This document shows positions 42,729 through 52,252 of a DNA stretch of 64,000 bases, one piece after another (positions within the stretch are counted from its first letter, which is position 1; each line of letters starts with the position of its first letter). The DNA is taken from contig NZ_JACFQG010000002.1 of NCBI RefSeq assembly GCF_016101585.1, forward strand, positions 310,001 to 374,000, given 5' to 3'. The position numbers and the translations under genes were made by a program. The stretch comes from Bifidobacterium polysaccharolyticum (GTDB lineage Bacteria > Actinomycetota > Actinomycetes > Actinomycetales > Bifidobacteriaceae). The notes below the pieces were generated by a model. It had not been told where the DNA came from. It saw only the letters and a list, made by a program, of their open reading frames with translations, and made no database searches.

Positions 42729-45592
42729 GCCTGACGCTCCGTAGTTTTGGAAGTCTTGGAAGTCTTTGTCTTCTTTGTGGTTTTGCGAGCGCGGGTAGCC
42801 GACTTGCCAGCCGTAGTTTTGCTGGACGCCGACTTTCGTGCAGTCGACTTGCGGGTGGTCCTGCCACGCCTCTTGGTGGGTCCGGCCGCGCGCTTCTCTG
42901 CCAGCAGACGGAAGGCCACCTCCGGCTCGATGGACTGGGCCGTGTACTGCTTGGGCAGGGTCCTGTTGGTCTGCCCGTCGGTAATGTAGACACCGTAGAA
43001 CCCATCCTTGATGGTGACGGGTTTGCCGCTGTCAGGGTCCGTACCCAGCTCACGGAGAGGAGGCTTGGCAGCGCTCCGGGAACGTCGTCCGTACTTAGGC
43101 TGGTCGAAGAGGACCTTGGCCCCGGCCTGGTCGATAGTAAAAATCTGCCCCTCGTCGGTCAGCGAACGCGTCTCGGTGCCACCGTCGGCCTTAGTGGCCG
43201 TCAGATAGGGACCGTAACGGCCGTTGCTGGCCGTGACGGTGGCTTGGCTGGTTTCTCCCGTCTTGGCATCGGTCAGTTCGATGCTGCCCACCGTCCTAGG
43301 CAGGCTGAGCAGCTTCAGAGCGTCCTCCAGGGTGACCGTGTCTGGATCCATGGTCTTGAATAGCGAGGCCATCTTGGGCTTAGGACCAGTCTGCTTGGCC
43401 GTCCGTGCAGTCTTGCCAGTCGGCTTTTTCTGCTCTGCTGCTTCCTCTTCAGGGCTGATCAGGGCCACATAGGGACCGAATCTACCTTTGCGCACCTCGA
43501 CCCGACCGCCGGTCTGCGGATCCTTGCCCAGCTGACGGGGACCGCCGGCATTTGCGGCAATCAGCTCATGACCCGCCGCCACTGTCAGCTCATCCGGAGC
43601 CATGGTGGGCGGCAACGAGGCTCGCTTGGGGTTTCCGTCGGCATCCAGGTCGGCCGTATCCTCAAGATAGGGACCGTAGCGACCGACCCTCACCTGCAGG
43701 CCATCACCGATCTCGATGGTATTGATTTTGCGGGCGTCGATGTCCCCTAGCTGGGCCACCTGCTCCTGTAGGCCCTGATGGGCCTGGTCAGCGTTTTGGG
43801 CAGCGCCCGGGCCCGAACCGAAGTAGAACCGGGTCAGCCAGTCCTTGCCTCGTTCCTTGCCATGGGCGATCATATCCAGGCCGTTCTCCATCTGCGCCGT
43901 GAACTGGTAATCCACGTACTTGGGGAAATTGGTCTCCAACAATCTGACTACCGAAAAGGCCAACCAGGAGGGAATCAGTGCACGGCCACGCTCGTAGACG
44001 TATCCTCGGTCGATGATGGTCGAAATGATGCTGGCATAAGTGGAAGGCCTGCCAATCTCCTTGGCCTCCAGGGTCTTGACCAGAGAGGCCTCAGTGTAAC
44101 GTGCAGGTGGTTGGGTCTCATGGCCCTCGGGATCGACAGAGGCAGCACGAAGCACGTCACCCTGCTGGACCGGAGGCAGGGAAGAGTCCTCATCGTTCTG
44201 CTCAGAGCCTGCACCGCCACCCATGGCCTTGAGGAACCCGGGGAACTTGATGACAGTACCTGAAGCCTGGAAGAGGGCCATACCCTCCTTGCCAGCCTGC
44301 GCCGACAGGTGGATAGTGGCTGTGGACCCGGTGGCGTCGGCCATCTGCGAAGCCAGGGTGCGCCGCCAGATCAGGGTGTAGAGCTTGAGCTGGTCAGGGG
44401 CCAGACGGTCGGCAAGATCCTGAGGCCTGTGGAAGGTGGAACCGGCGGGCCGAATGCACTCGTGGGCCTCCTGGGCGCCAGCAGTCTTGGTCACATACTG
44501 TTTGGACTCGGCCGAAAGGTATTCGGCCCCATACTCACGCTCGACTCCCTTGCGGGCAGCAGCGATGGCCTCCTGGGAGAGAGTGACCGAATCGGTACGC
44601 ATGTAGGTGATGAACCCGTTCTCATAGAGCCCCTGGGCAGCCCGCATGGTGGCTCGTGAACTCATACCTAACCGATTGCCGGCCGTCTGCTGCAGGGTAG
44701 ACGTGGTGAAGGGGGGCTGAGGACGCCGACGGTAAGGCTTGGTCTCCATACCCGTCACTGTGAAGTCCTGATCCTTCAGCGTTTCAGCCAGGCTTCGAGC
44801 ATGCTGCTCATCCAGCTGCAGGACCTGCTCCTTGGCGGCCGCTTCCGTCAGTCGACCCTTGGAGGTGAAATCCTTGGAAACCGCCAGCCGCTGCTCCCCG
44901 AGGCTGATCATTCGGGCGTGAAAACCACCTGGCGACGCCGATTCCCCGGCATCCTCCTGCACCAGACGCGCCAGCAGATCCCAGTAGGAGGCCTTGACGA
45001 AGGCCATGCGCTCACGCTCGCGCTCCACAATCAGCCGAGTCGCCACAGACTGCACACGCCCTGCACTCAGTCCCGGACCCACCTTGCGCCAGAGCACCGG
45101 TGAAAGCTCGTAGCCATAGAGGCGATCCAGCACCCTGCGGGTCTCCTGGGCATCGACCATGTGGGCATCCACGTCCCTGGTGTGCTTGAGCGAATTCTTG
45201 ATGGCCTCTGGGGTGATCTCGTGAAAGACCATGCGCTTTACCGGAACCTTGGGTTTAAGGGTCTGGACCAGATGCCAGGCGATGGCCTCCCCCTCCCGAT
45301 CCTCATCAGTGGCCAGATAAAGCTCGTCGGCGTTCTTCAGCGCCTTCTTGAGCTCGGAGACCGTGTGTTTCTTTTTATCGTCCACGATGTAGTAGGGCTT
45401 GAAGCCATCATTCACGTCTACGCCGAACTTGCCGTAGGCCTTCTTCTGGGAGGCCGGGATCTGCGATGGTTGGGCCAGGTCGCGGATATGGCCCACCGAG
45501 GCCATGACCGTGTAGCCCTTGCCCAGGTACCCGCCGATCTTCTTTGCCTTGGTTGGCGACTCAACAATGACGAGCTTATTGCCGGATGCCAT
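42725..45592 (-). CDS. topA: DNA topoisomerase I
   Basis: Type IA topoisomerase that relaxes negative supercoils (955 aa). The Toprim domain shows [17 protein letters not shown] and [13 protein letters not shown]; the catalytic tyrosine lies in [13 protein letters not shown] near residue 330. Instead of zinc fingers the C-terminal part carries repeated GRYGPYL/GRFGPYV-type topoisomerase C-terminal modules, as in other actinobacteria. The last 50 residues are a Lys/Arg/Thr/Ser-rich basic tail like those that raise processivity in mycobacterial TopA. ATG 45592 has AAGGAGAGG upstream. Confidence 0.97.
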   Translation of the reverse strand: MASGNKLVIVESPTKAKKIGGYLGKGYTVMASVGHIRDLAQPSQIPASQKKAYGKFGVDVNDGFKPYYIVDDKKKHTVSELKKALKNADELYLATDEDREGEAIAWHLVQTLKPKVPVKRMVFHEITPEAIKNSLKHTRDVDAHMVDAQETRRVLDRLYGYELSPVLWRKVGPGLSAGRVQSVATRLIVERERERMAFVKASYWDLLARLVQEDAGESASPGGFHARMISLGEQRLAVSKDFTSKGRLTEAAAKEQVLQLDEQHARSLAETLKDQDFTVTGMETKPYRRRPQPPFTTSTLQQTAGNRLGMSSRATMRAAQGLYENGFITYMRTDSVTLSQEAIAAARKGVEREYGAEYLSAESKQYVTKTAGAQEAHECIRPAGSTFHRPQDLADRLAPDQLKLYTLIWRRTLASQMADATGSTATIHLSAQAGKEGMALFQASGTVIKFPGFLKAMGGGAGSEQNDEDSSLPPVQQGDVLRAASVDPEGHETQPPARYTEASLVKTLEAKEIGRPSTYASIISTIIDRGYVYERGRALIPSWLAFSVVRLLETNFPKYVDYQFTAQMENGLDMIAHGKERGKDWLTRFYFGSGPGAAQNADQAHQGLQEQVAQLGDIDARKINTIEIGDGLQVRVGRYGPYLEDTADLDADGNPKRASLPPTMAPDELTVAAGHELIAANAGGPRQLGKDPQTGGRVEVRKGRFGPYVALISPEEEAAEQKKPTGKTARTAKQTGPKPKMASLFKTMDPDTVTLEDALKLLSLPRTVGSIELTDAKTGETSQATVTASNGRYGPYLTATKADGGTETRSLTDEGQIFTIDQAGAKVLFDQPKYGRRSRSAAKPPLRELGTDPDSGKPVTIKDGFYGVYITDGQTNRTLPKQYTAQSIEPEVAFRLLAEKRAAGPTKRRGRTTRKSTARKSASSKTTAGKSATRARKTTKKTKTSKTSKTTERQA

Positions 45593-45740
45593 GGCCTCTC
45601 CTTATATTGTTGTCTTTCGCACGCCATCTTACTCACGGGGTTCCGTAACCATGCAAATCAAGGGGTCATGTGCACGGGCGTGGATCCCTAGGCCCGATGG
45701 TGGATGAATCAGAGACGTTCAGTACGCCCAGAGTTCGACC

Positions 45741-46760
45741 TCAGTCATTTTTAGGCGGAGCCGGGGGCCGACCGACAAGGCCCATCCTGGTCAGAGGCGA
45801 GGCCGTAATCTGCCTCATCGCTAGAACCAGACCCAGGGTCAGAGACAGAACCGAGGCCATCAGTATGACCGCTGAGCAGTGAACACCGTAGGCCGTCCAC
45901 CGGGCACCGATCTCCAGACCAGGGCTGACCTGCCAGATGACATAGCAGGCGTAAATAATCCCTAGGAACCCAGCTACCAGCATCATCGTGGAGACAATCT
46001 GAATCGAAGCCGAGGACATCCTGGTCCCAGGAACATCCATACCGGTCCCCCGAGTGGCAGCCAGTGCAATAAGGCAGAGACCGGTAGGAATGAGAATGCC
46101 CATGACCACGTCTGAAGGGCGATGCCACCCACCCTGCACCAGCGAGCAGCCCACGGACAGGTCAAAGGCGAATCCCACCAAGGCAACAAAGGCCCTCCAA
46201 ACCCGGGGCACCACACAGAGCAGGGCCAGGACCACCGCCAGAGCGAGGATGGTGTGTCCCGAGGGGGCTGAATTGGCAGCGGAAGCCTGAACGTGGATCA
46301 GCACAGGGCGAGGCAGGTAACGTTTGAGAATGCGTGCCGCCCCGTAGACCACCAGTGCATAAACAGCAACCTGGCCAAGCAGCCACCACCGGCGTCGCAC
46401 TAGAACCACCACCAGGGCGACAAGGCCCAGCACTACGCAGATCGCCACAGTCACGAAAGGAATGGTGAACAGTCCCAGATAAGCCTTGACAAGTGGCGCC
46501 TGGTCAAGGAAGCCACGGAAGTTGGTCAGGGCCATGTCGTCATAGGTCTGCCCGGGAACAGTCCAGACAGCCGCCCACCAGACCAAAGCCGCCAGACCCA
46601 GGCAGGCCAGGCCTGCGACCAGGCACAAAACCAAGGCTGAGATCCGGGGGCGAGACATCAAGGGATCCCGGTCAACATGACTGCTGGCCGCTTCGGTCTG
46701 CTCATTCGGGTCCCGGTACCAGGCTTGCCGTACTTCGCCCTGCTTGCGCTTGTTGGTCAT
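45741..46760 (-). CDS. PAP2 superfamily membrane phosphatase
   Basis: A 339-aa membrane protein with about six transmembrane segments and the three phosphatidic-acid-phosphatase motifs: LKRYLPRP, SAPSGHT and a third with the catalytic histidine in GGWHRPSDVVMG. It would dephosphorylate a lipid phosphate such as undecaprenyl pyrophosphate or phosphatidate at the membrane; the substrate is uncertain. ATG 46760 has AGAGG very close, and a TAGAGT box 8 nt upstream suggests a very short leader. An internal ATG at residue 35, just before the first membrane segment, is an alternative start. Confidence 0.88.
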   Translation of the reverse strand: MTNKRKQGEVRQAWYRDPNEQTEAASSHVDRDPLMSRPRISALVLCLVAGLACLGLAALVWWAAVWTVPGQTYDDMALTNFRGFLDQAPLVKAYLGLFTIPFVTVAICVVLGLVALVVVLVRRRWWLLGQVAVYALVVYGAARILKRYLPRPVLIHVQASAANSAPSGHTILALAVVLALLCVVPRVWRAFVALVGFAFDLSVGCSLVQGGWHRPSDVVMGILIPTGLCLIALAATRGTGMDVPGTRMSSASIQIVSTMMLVAGFLGIIYACYVIWQVSPGLEIGARWTAYGVHCSAVILMASVLSLTLGLVLAMRQITASPLTRMGLVGRPPAPPKND

Positions 46761-46860
46761 ACCTCTAGACTCTATCCAACCCCTGGGTCGACATCCGACA
46801 CCCCGTCCGACGAATGCGCTCCCTTCACGACTCCAACCGGTTCAGTCAGGGCGAATATGG

Positions 46861-46947
46861 AAAACTCCCACGCACCCGCCAGAGGCCACTTACCCTTGCT
46901 GCATTCCTGCCCTGGGGGGATTGGGTGACATAACGCCACGTGAGAGC
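46861..46947 (-). ncRNA. ffs: Signal recognition particle RNA (small 4.5S type)
   Basis: RNA component of SRP, which binds Ffh and targets membrane proteins. On the minus strand the apex reads CAGGGCAGGAATGCAGCA: a GGAA tetraloop closed by GCA/TGC and flanked by the conserved CAGG and AGCA internal-loop halves. Outer arms pair as CTCTCACG with CGTGGGAG and CACCC with GGGTG. It ends at a TTTT run. The length is about 87 nt. Ends are approximate. Confidence 0.85.
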
Positions 46948-46955
46948 AAGTCACC

Positions 46956-46983
46956 ATGATAGCAGACAGGCTCCACTTGTCCA
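46956..46983 (-). promoter_or_regulatory. Promoter of the SRP RNA
   Basis: -35 TGGACA (46978-46983), 16-nt spacer, -10 TATCAT (46956-46961), with the -10 ending about 9 nt before the RNA 5' end. Confidence 0.65.
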
Positions 46984-47185
46984 CTGACAAGCGCCGACCC
47001 ATCGACACCAGGTGCGTATTCAGTCGATATTGCTGCCCGCCGCTTCCCTGACCAGACCTGTCCGCTAGCATGTAGGCAACAGGATCGCCGTACTCCAGCG
47101 GTTGATCACGGATCGAGCCGGACCCTGGCGGTAGACAGTAGAGAGCCCGGCATCACAGCGACAAGGGATGGATGGCTGAAGACGA

Positions 47186-48364
47186 ATGGCTGACATGGAT
47201 GCTGATTTGGTGATTGTGGGCGCTGGCTTGTTCGGTCTGACCGTGGCCCAGCAGGCGGTCGAGCACAGCGGGGCCCGGGTACGGATCATCGACGTGCGCG
47301 ACCACATCGGGGGCAATGCTTACTCCTATATGGACGAGGAGACCGGGGCCGAAATCCACAAGTATGGGGCCCACCTCTTCCACACCTCCAATCGAAAGGT
47401 CTGGGAGTACGTCAATCGCTTCACCGAATTCACCGACTACACCCACCGGGTCTACACCACCCACAAGGGCGAGGTCTACCCCCTGCCCATCAACCTGGGC
47501 ACCATCAACCAGTTCTTCCACGCCCACTACACGCCCCAGCAGGCCCGTGAACTGATCCGCGAACAGGCTGGCGAACTGGCCGGGACCGACCCGGGCAACC
47601 TGAACGACCAGGGCATCTCCCTGATTGGCCGGCCTCTGTATGAGGCCTTCATCAAGAACTACACGGCCAAGCAGTGGCAGACCGACCCCTCTCAGTTGCC
47701 GGCTTCGATCATCAAACGGCTCCCGGTGCGATTCAATTACGACAACCACTACTTCAAGGACACCTGGGAGGGCCTGCCCAAGGACGGCTACACGGCCTGG
47801 TTCGAGAGGATGATCGACGACCCGCGCATCCAGGTGAGCCTGAAGACCGACTTCTTCGACAACTCCCAGCCCTGGAACCGGGATGCTTTGGTGGGCCAGG
47901 TCCCCGTGGTCTACACCGGCCCGGTCGACCGCTACTTCGACTACCGTCTGGGCGAGCTCAAGTGGCGGACCGTGGACTTCAAGGAGCGCCGCTACGACGA
48001 AGACGACCACTTCGGCTGCCCGGTCATGAACTTCTCCGATCCTGACGTCCCCTACACCCGTGCCATCGAGTTCAAGAACTTCAACCCTGAGCGTTACGAC
48101 CAGCAGAACCATGAGCGCACCGTGGTCTGGGAGGAGTACAGCCGCTTCGCCGGCAAGGGCGACGAACCCTACTACCCCATCAATACAGGCGACGACCGGG
48201 CCCTCTATACCCAGTACAAGCAGCTGGCAGCCCAACAGCCGAAGGTCGTCTTCGGCGGTCGCCTGGGCACCTATGCCTACTACGACATGCACCAGGTCAT
48301 CAACTCGGCCCTGGACGCCTGGGACAAGCGAATCGCCCCCCTGGTAGGCCACGCCAAGGACTGA
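47186..48364 (+). CDS. glf: UDP-galactopyranose mutase
   Basis: Flavoenzyme converting UDP-galactopyranose to UDP-galactofuranose for cell-surface glycans (392 aa, normal length). The N-terminal FAD motif is LVIVGAGLFGLTVAQQ, then VIDVRDHIGGNAYSY-like sequence, the substrate region KYGAHLFHTSN, and the conserved YDNHYF and EEPYYPIN-like GDEPYYPINT segments. The C-terminal GGRLGTYAYYDMHQVI is diagnostic. It faces the inositol-1-phosphate synthase gene tail to tail across a strong terminator. No glycosyltransferase genes accompany it. Confidence 0.97.
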   Translation: MADMDADLVIVGAGLFGLTVAQQAVEHSGARVRIIDVRDHIGGNAYSYMDEETGAEIHKYGAHLFHTSNRKVWEYVNRFTEFTDYTHRVYTTHKGEVYPLPINLGTINQFFHAHYTPQQARELIREQAGELAGTDPGNLNDQGISLIGRPLYEAFIKNYTAKQWQTDPSQLPASIIKRLPVRFNYDNHYFKDTWEGLPKDGYTAWFERMIDDPRIQVSLKTDFFDNSQPWNRDALVGQVPVVYTGPVDRYFDYRLGELKWRTVDFKERRYDEDDHFGCPVMNFSDPDVPYTRAIEFKNFNPERYDQQNHERTVVWEEYSRFAGKGDEPYYPINTGDDRALYTQYKQLAAQQPKVVFGGRLGTYAYYDMHQVINSALDAWDKRIAPLVGHAKD

Positions 48365-48483
48365 AACCGGAACCTGATTCCTAACGCCCTTCCAAGGTAA
48401 TCCTTAAAGGGGGCATGAGACTGAAGTTCCCAGCATCAGGCGAAGTTAGCTAATCCGAACTGCTATTTCAATCCGAATACGAG

Positions 48484-48518
48484 AAGGCCGGCCACTCACG
48501 AAAGCGGCCGGCCTTTTT
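48484..48518. terminator. Bidirectional terminator between glf and ino1
   Basis: Perfect 10-bp stem AAGGCCGGCC / GGCCGGCCTT with a 12-nt loop, followed by TTT on the plus strand, between two convergent genes. Confidence 0.85.
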
Positions 48519-48599
48519 AGACCAAGCATCTGCCATTCATACCTCCGGGACACCCTTCGAAGAGGCGCCTCAGAAATCAAACAGGCAGGATCTGCAGGC

Positions 48600-49742
48600 T
48601 CAGGCGTGCCAGACGTCCTTGCCGTTCTCCTTGGCAGCCTTGACATCGGCATCCAGGGCGCTCTCGTCGCCCTCCACCTTGCCGGCGATGTAGTCCTCGA
48701 CCAACTGGCGGGCCTCGTTATCCTCATGCTGGACAGCAGGGGACTTCATGAAGTAGGAGCTGGGTGCCAGCACTGGGCCGGCCAGATGGCGGTCCAGGGC
48801 AATCTTGGCGGCACGCAGTGCGTCGATGACGATGCCGGCCGAGTTGGGCGAATCCCAGACCTCCAGCTTGTACTCCAGGTTCAGCGGGACATCACCGAAG
48901 GTGGTGCCTTCCAGACGCACGAAGGCGAACTTGCGGTCATCCAGCCAGGCCACATAGTCGGAAGGACCGATGTGGACGTTGTGGGGATCCATGTCGTGAG
49001 GAACGATGGAGGTGACTGCACGGGTCTTGGAAACCTTCTTGGACTCCAGACGAGTGCGCTGCAGCATGTTCATGAAGTCCATGTTGCCGCCCACGTTCAG
49101 CTGGTAGGTGCGGTCCAGACGCACGCCGCGATCCTCGAAGAGGCGGGCCATGACCCTGTGGGTAATGGTGGCGCCCACCTGGCTCTTGATGTCGTCGCCC
49201 ACGATGGGCAGGCCGGCATCGCGGAACTTCTGAGCCCACTCGGGGTCGGAGGCGATGAAGACGGGCAGGCAGTTGACGAAGGCGCAACCGGCCTCGATGG
49301 CGGCGGTGGCGTAGGCCTTGTCGGCCTGCTCAGAGCCGACGGGCAGGTAGGAGACCAGCACATCGACCTTCTTGTCGCGCAGGACCTGGGCCACATCCAC
49401 AGGCTCGGCATCCGACTCGGTGATCATCTTCTTGTAGTACTCGCCCAGCCCGTCACCAGTCGGCCCGCGCAGGACTTCCACGCCCTTGTTGGGGACATCG
49501 CAGAACTTGTAGGTGTTGTTTTGCGAGGCAAAGATGGCCTCGCTCAGGTCCTTGCCGACCTTAAGTGAATCCACATCGAAGGCGGTCACGAACTCCACGT
49601 CACGAATGCGGTAGCCGCCGAAGTTGGCGTGCATGATGCCAGGAATCTTGTCATCATCCTTGGCGTCCTTGTAATACTCGACTCCCTGTACCAGCGAGGA
49701 AGCGCAGTTGCCCACGCCCGCTATAGCTACACGGATGCTCAT
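48600..49742 (-). CDS. ino1: Inositol-1-phosphate synthase
   Basis: Converts glucose 6-phosphate to inositol 1-phosphate using NAD (380 aa; the short actinobacterial form, versus about 500 in eukaryotes). The NAD-binding start is [20 protein letters not shown]; diagnostic blocks are [45 protein letters not shown] and [13 protein letters not shown] 49742 has AGAGGAG upstream. The product feeds inositol phospholipids or related compounds in actinobacteria. It is divergent from the penicillin-binding protein gene. Confidence 0.95.
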   Translation of the reverse strand: MSIRVAIAGVGNCASSLVQGVEYYKDAKDDDKIPGIMHANFGGYRIRDVEFVTAFDVDSLKVGKDLSEAIFASQNNTYKFCDVPNKGVEVLRGPTGDGLGEYYKKMITESDAEPVDVAQVLRDKKVDVLVSYLPVGSEQADKAYATAAIEAGCAFVNCLPVFIASDPEWAQKFRDAGLPIVGDDIKSQVGATITHRVMARLFEDRGVRLDRTYQLNVGGNMDFMNMLQRTRLESKKVSKTRAVTSIVPHDMDPHNVHIGPSDYVAWLDDRKFAFVRLEGTTFGDVPLNLEYKLEVWDSPNSAGIVIDALRAAKIALDRHLAGPVLAPSSYFMKSPAVQHEDNEARQLVEDYIAGKVEGDESALDADVKAAKENGKDVWHA

Positions 49743-49934
49743 ACAAACTCCTCTGATTTACTGAGTTATTCCAACCTAAGCATACCTTCTCCCGGTAGAT
49801 AGCATGATGGAATGGGCCTCATATGCGCGCCCGCCGACAGTACAGACCTCCAAGGATGGCGCAAACGTACGAAAATGATGAACGTTCAGCCTTAGGTCGA
49901 ACAGTTTTCAGCCCTGCCGGATAGCGTGGTTGGC

Positions 49935-52157
49935 ATGGCCAATCAGACTCGTTCAGTCAGTTCGACCTCGCCCACCCGCAGGGTCCGGTCCGGGTCACGC
50001 GGTGGCAGCAATCGCGCCGACAGACTCACCTCGCGACATGCCGACCGCAATCCCCGGGGCGGCGGACCTCGTCGCAGGCGGCGCCGCAAGTCACATCGTC
50101 TGCTCAAGTGGACCCTGGGTCTGCTGGGACTGGTGCTTGTCGTCGGGGCAGCAGCTTTCGCCTACCTATACCTGACTACTGAGATCATCCCGCCGGAGAA
50201 GCAGGCCCTGGCACAAAAGACCACGGTCTACTATGCTGACGGCTCCACCCCTATCGGCACTTACGCCGACCAGAACCGGGAGATCATCGACTGCGCAGTC
50301 CTGCCCAAGTATGTAGGAAACGCGGTCGTCTCCTCAGAGAACCGCTCCTTCTATAAGGATAACGGCATCGACCTCAAGGGCATCGGCCGGGCCCTGCTCA
50401 ACAACGTGACCAAGGGCACCCGGCAGGGCGGATCAACCATCACCCAGCAGTACGCCGAGCGCTACTATCTGGGTGAGACCACCACCTACAAAGGCAAGCT
50501 GCGCGAGGCCATCCTCTCTTTGAAGATCTCCAGGACCGAGAGCAAGGAAACAGTCCTGTGCAACTATATGAACACCATCTACTTCGGCCGCGGAGCCTAC
50601 GGGATCCAGGCCGCCGCGCAGAACTACTTTGGCAAGGACGCCAAGGATCTGACCATGCCCGAGTCGGCCATGCTGGCCGGCATCATCCCCGCCCCGGCCT
50701 CCTGGGATCCGGCGATTAACCCCAAGCAGGCCGAGTCGCGCTTCCACCGGGTGCTGGGCATCATGGAGGAGGACCACTACATCAGCCACAAGGACCGGGT
50801 CGGCGCCCAGATGCCCCAGACCATCAAGTACTCGCCGCAGAACGTCTATCAGGGGCCCAACGGCTACCTGCTGCGCATGGTCCGCAATGAGCTGTCCACC
50901 GGCAAAAAGGCCCCCTTTACCGCGGACGACCTGGATACTGGCGGCTACCGAATCATCACCACCATCCAAAAGGACAAGCAGGATCTGATGTTCCAGGTGG
51001 CGAGCCCGTCCACAGGCAACAAGCGTCAGCCACCCACCCTGCAGACCGGTGGGCTCTCGGTCGATCCCAAGACCGGGGCCATCATCTCCCTGTATGCCGG
51101 TGACGACTACCTGACCCACCCGCTCAACAACGTGGATCAGGCGACCTACCAGGTGGGTTCGACCATGAAGGCCTACACGCTTCTGGCCGCCATCCAGGAT
51201 GGAGTCAACCTGAACACAGTCTTCAACGGCAATTCGCCGCGCACCTTCTCCAGCGTGGGCAAGTCCGTCGCCAACGACGGAAACGTCAGCTACGGGTACA
51301 TCAATCTCTATTCGGCCTTCGCCAGATCGGTCAACACGGTCTTCATGGACCTGGGCGAACACGTGACCTCACAAAAAATCGCCCAGGTGGCCCACACTGC
51401 TGGCATCACCGGCAAAATCGACGACACGACCACCTTCGACACCCTGGGCCTGGATGCCCTCTCGGTCTATGACGTGACACAGGGGTATGCCACGCTGGCC
51501 AATGGCGGCAAGCGGCCCAAGCTGCATCTGGTGGCACAGGTCAAGGATGCCAAGGATCAGGAGCTCTACACGGCCGCGATCCAGTCGGATCAGGTCTTCA
51601 ATGTTGACCAGGTGGCCCTGCTACAGAAAGCCATGAGCACCACAGTTCAATACGGCACCGCCACCTATGCGCGTTCCCTAGGCAGGCCCATCGCCAGCAA
51701 GACAGGCACGGCCAACGACCAGACAGCCATCTCCTTCATCGGATTCACCCCCTCGGTTCTGACCACCTTCGCTGTCTGGAACCAAGGACAGGACGGCAGT
51801 GCACTCAAGGTGCCCGAGGTCTATCAGAATGAGTTTTTACCGGTCCCGCTGTTCACCCAGTACATGAAGTCCGCCTTGGGCGACAGCCCAGTTGAGCGCT
51901 TCCCTGCGGCCGAAGACCATGGCAAGATCGGCGGCCCGGATGGCAGCTGGGGCACCGGATATAGACGGAGCTACTCTTATACGCCCAGGCGCAGCTACAA
52001 CTATGAATATATGCCTCAGCGACGCACCCAACAGCAGACAACTCCTAAGGAGGAGTCAGGAGCCAGCAGTGGTTCGGGTTCAGGCAACGGAGGCGAGGCC
52101 GAGAGCAGCAACAGCACAACCACTGAGGGCAACTCCGAGTCAGAGCAATCCCAGTAG
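49935..52157 (+). CDS. Bifunctional penicillin-binding protein (transglycosylase/transpeptidase)
   Basis: Class A PBP that polymerises and cross-links peptidoglycan (740 aa). The order is a basic cytoplasmic tail (residues 1-55), one membrane anchor (LGLLGLVLVVGAAAFAYLYL), the GT51 domain with SSENRSFYKDNGID and RQGGSTITQQYAERYYL, then the transpeptidase with SxxK (GSTMKAYTLL), SxN (ARSVNTVF) and KTG (ASKTGTAND). The last 80 residues are Tyr/Arg-rich then Ser/Gly/Glu-rich and disordered. A GTG at 49926 is also open; neither start has a Shine-Dalgarno. It converges with leuA. Confidence 0.93.
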   Translation: MANQTRSVSSTSPTRRVRSGSRGGSNRADRLTSRHADRNPRGGGPRRRRRRKSHRLLKWTLGLLGLVLVVGAAAFAYLYLTTEIIPPEKQALAQKTTVYYADGSTPIGTYADQNREIIDCAVLPKYVGNAVVSSENRSFYKDNGIDLKGIGRALLNNVTKGTRQGGSTITQQYAERYYLGETTTYKGKLREAILSLKISRTESKETVLCNYMNTIYFGRGAYGIQAAAQNYFGKDAKDLTMPESAMLAGIIPAPASWDPAINPKQAESRFHRVLGIMEEDHYISHKDRVGAQMPQTIKYSPQNVYQGPNGYLLRMVRNELSTGKKAPFTADDLDTGGYRIITTIQKDKQDLMFQVASPSTGNKRQPPTLQTGGLSVDPKTGAIISLYAGDDYLTHPLNNVDQATYQVGSTMKAYTLLAAIQDGVNLNTVFNGNSPRTFSSVGKSVANDGNVSYGYINLYSAFARSVNTVFMDLGEHVTSQKIAQVAHTAGITGKIDDTTTFDTLGLDALSVYDVTQGYATLANGGKRPKLHLVAQVKDAKDQELYTAAIQSDQVFNVDQVALLQKAMSTTVQYGTATYARSLGRPIASKTGTANDQTAISFIGFTPSVLTTFAVWNQGQDGSALKVPEVYQNEFLPVPLFTQYMKSALGDSPVERFPAAEDHGKIGGPDGSWGTGYRRSYSYTPRRSYNYEYMPQRRTQQQTTPKEESGASSGSGSGNGGEAESSNSTTTEGNSESEQSQ

Positions 52158-52177
52158 TAAACCAGCGTGGACAACCT

Positions 52178-52216
52178 GGCCCGATCCGAACCAATCAGCT
52201 GCGTTCGGATTGGGCC
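52178..52216. terminator. Hairpin between PBP and leuA
   Basis: 14-bp stem GGCCCGATCCGAAC / GTTCGGATTGGGCC with one G-T wobble and an 11-nt loop, between convergent stop codons; no T run. Confidence 0.65.
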
Positions 52217-52252
52217 GTGAGGCTGACGAGAGTTGCTGCCTCTCTATGACTT

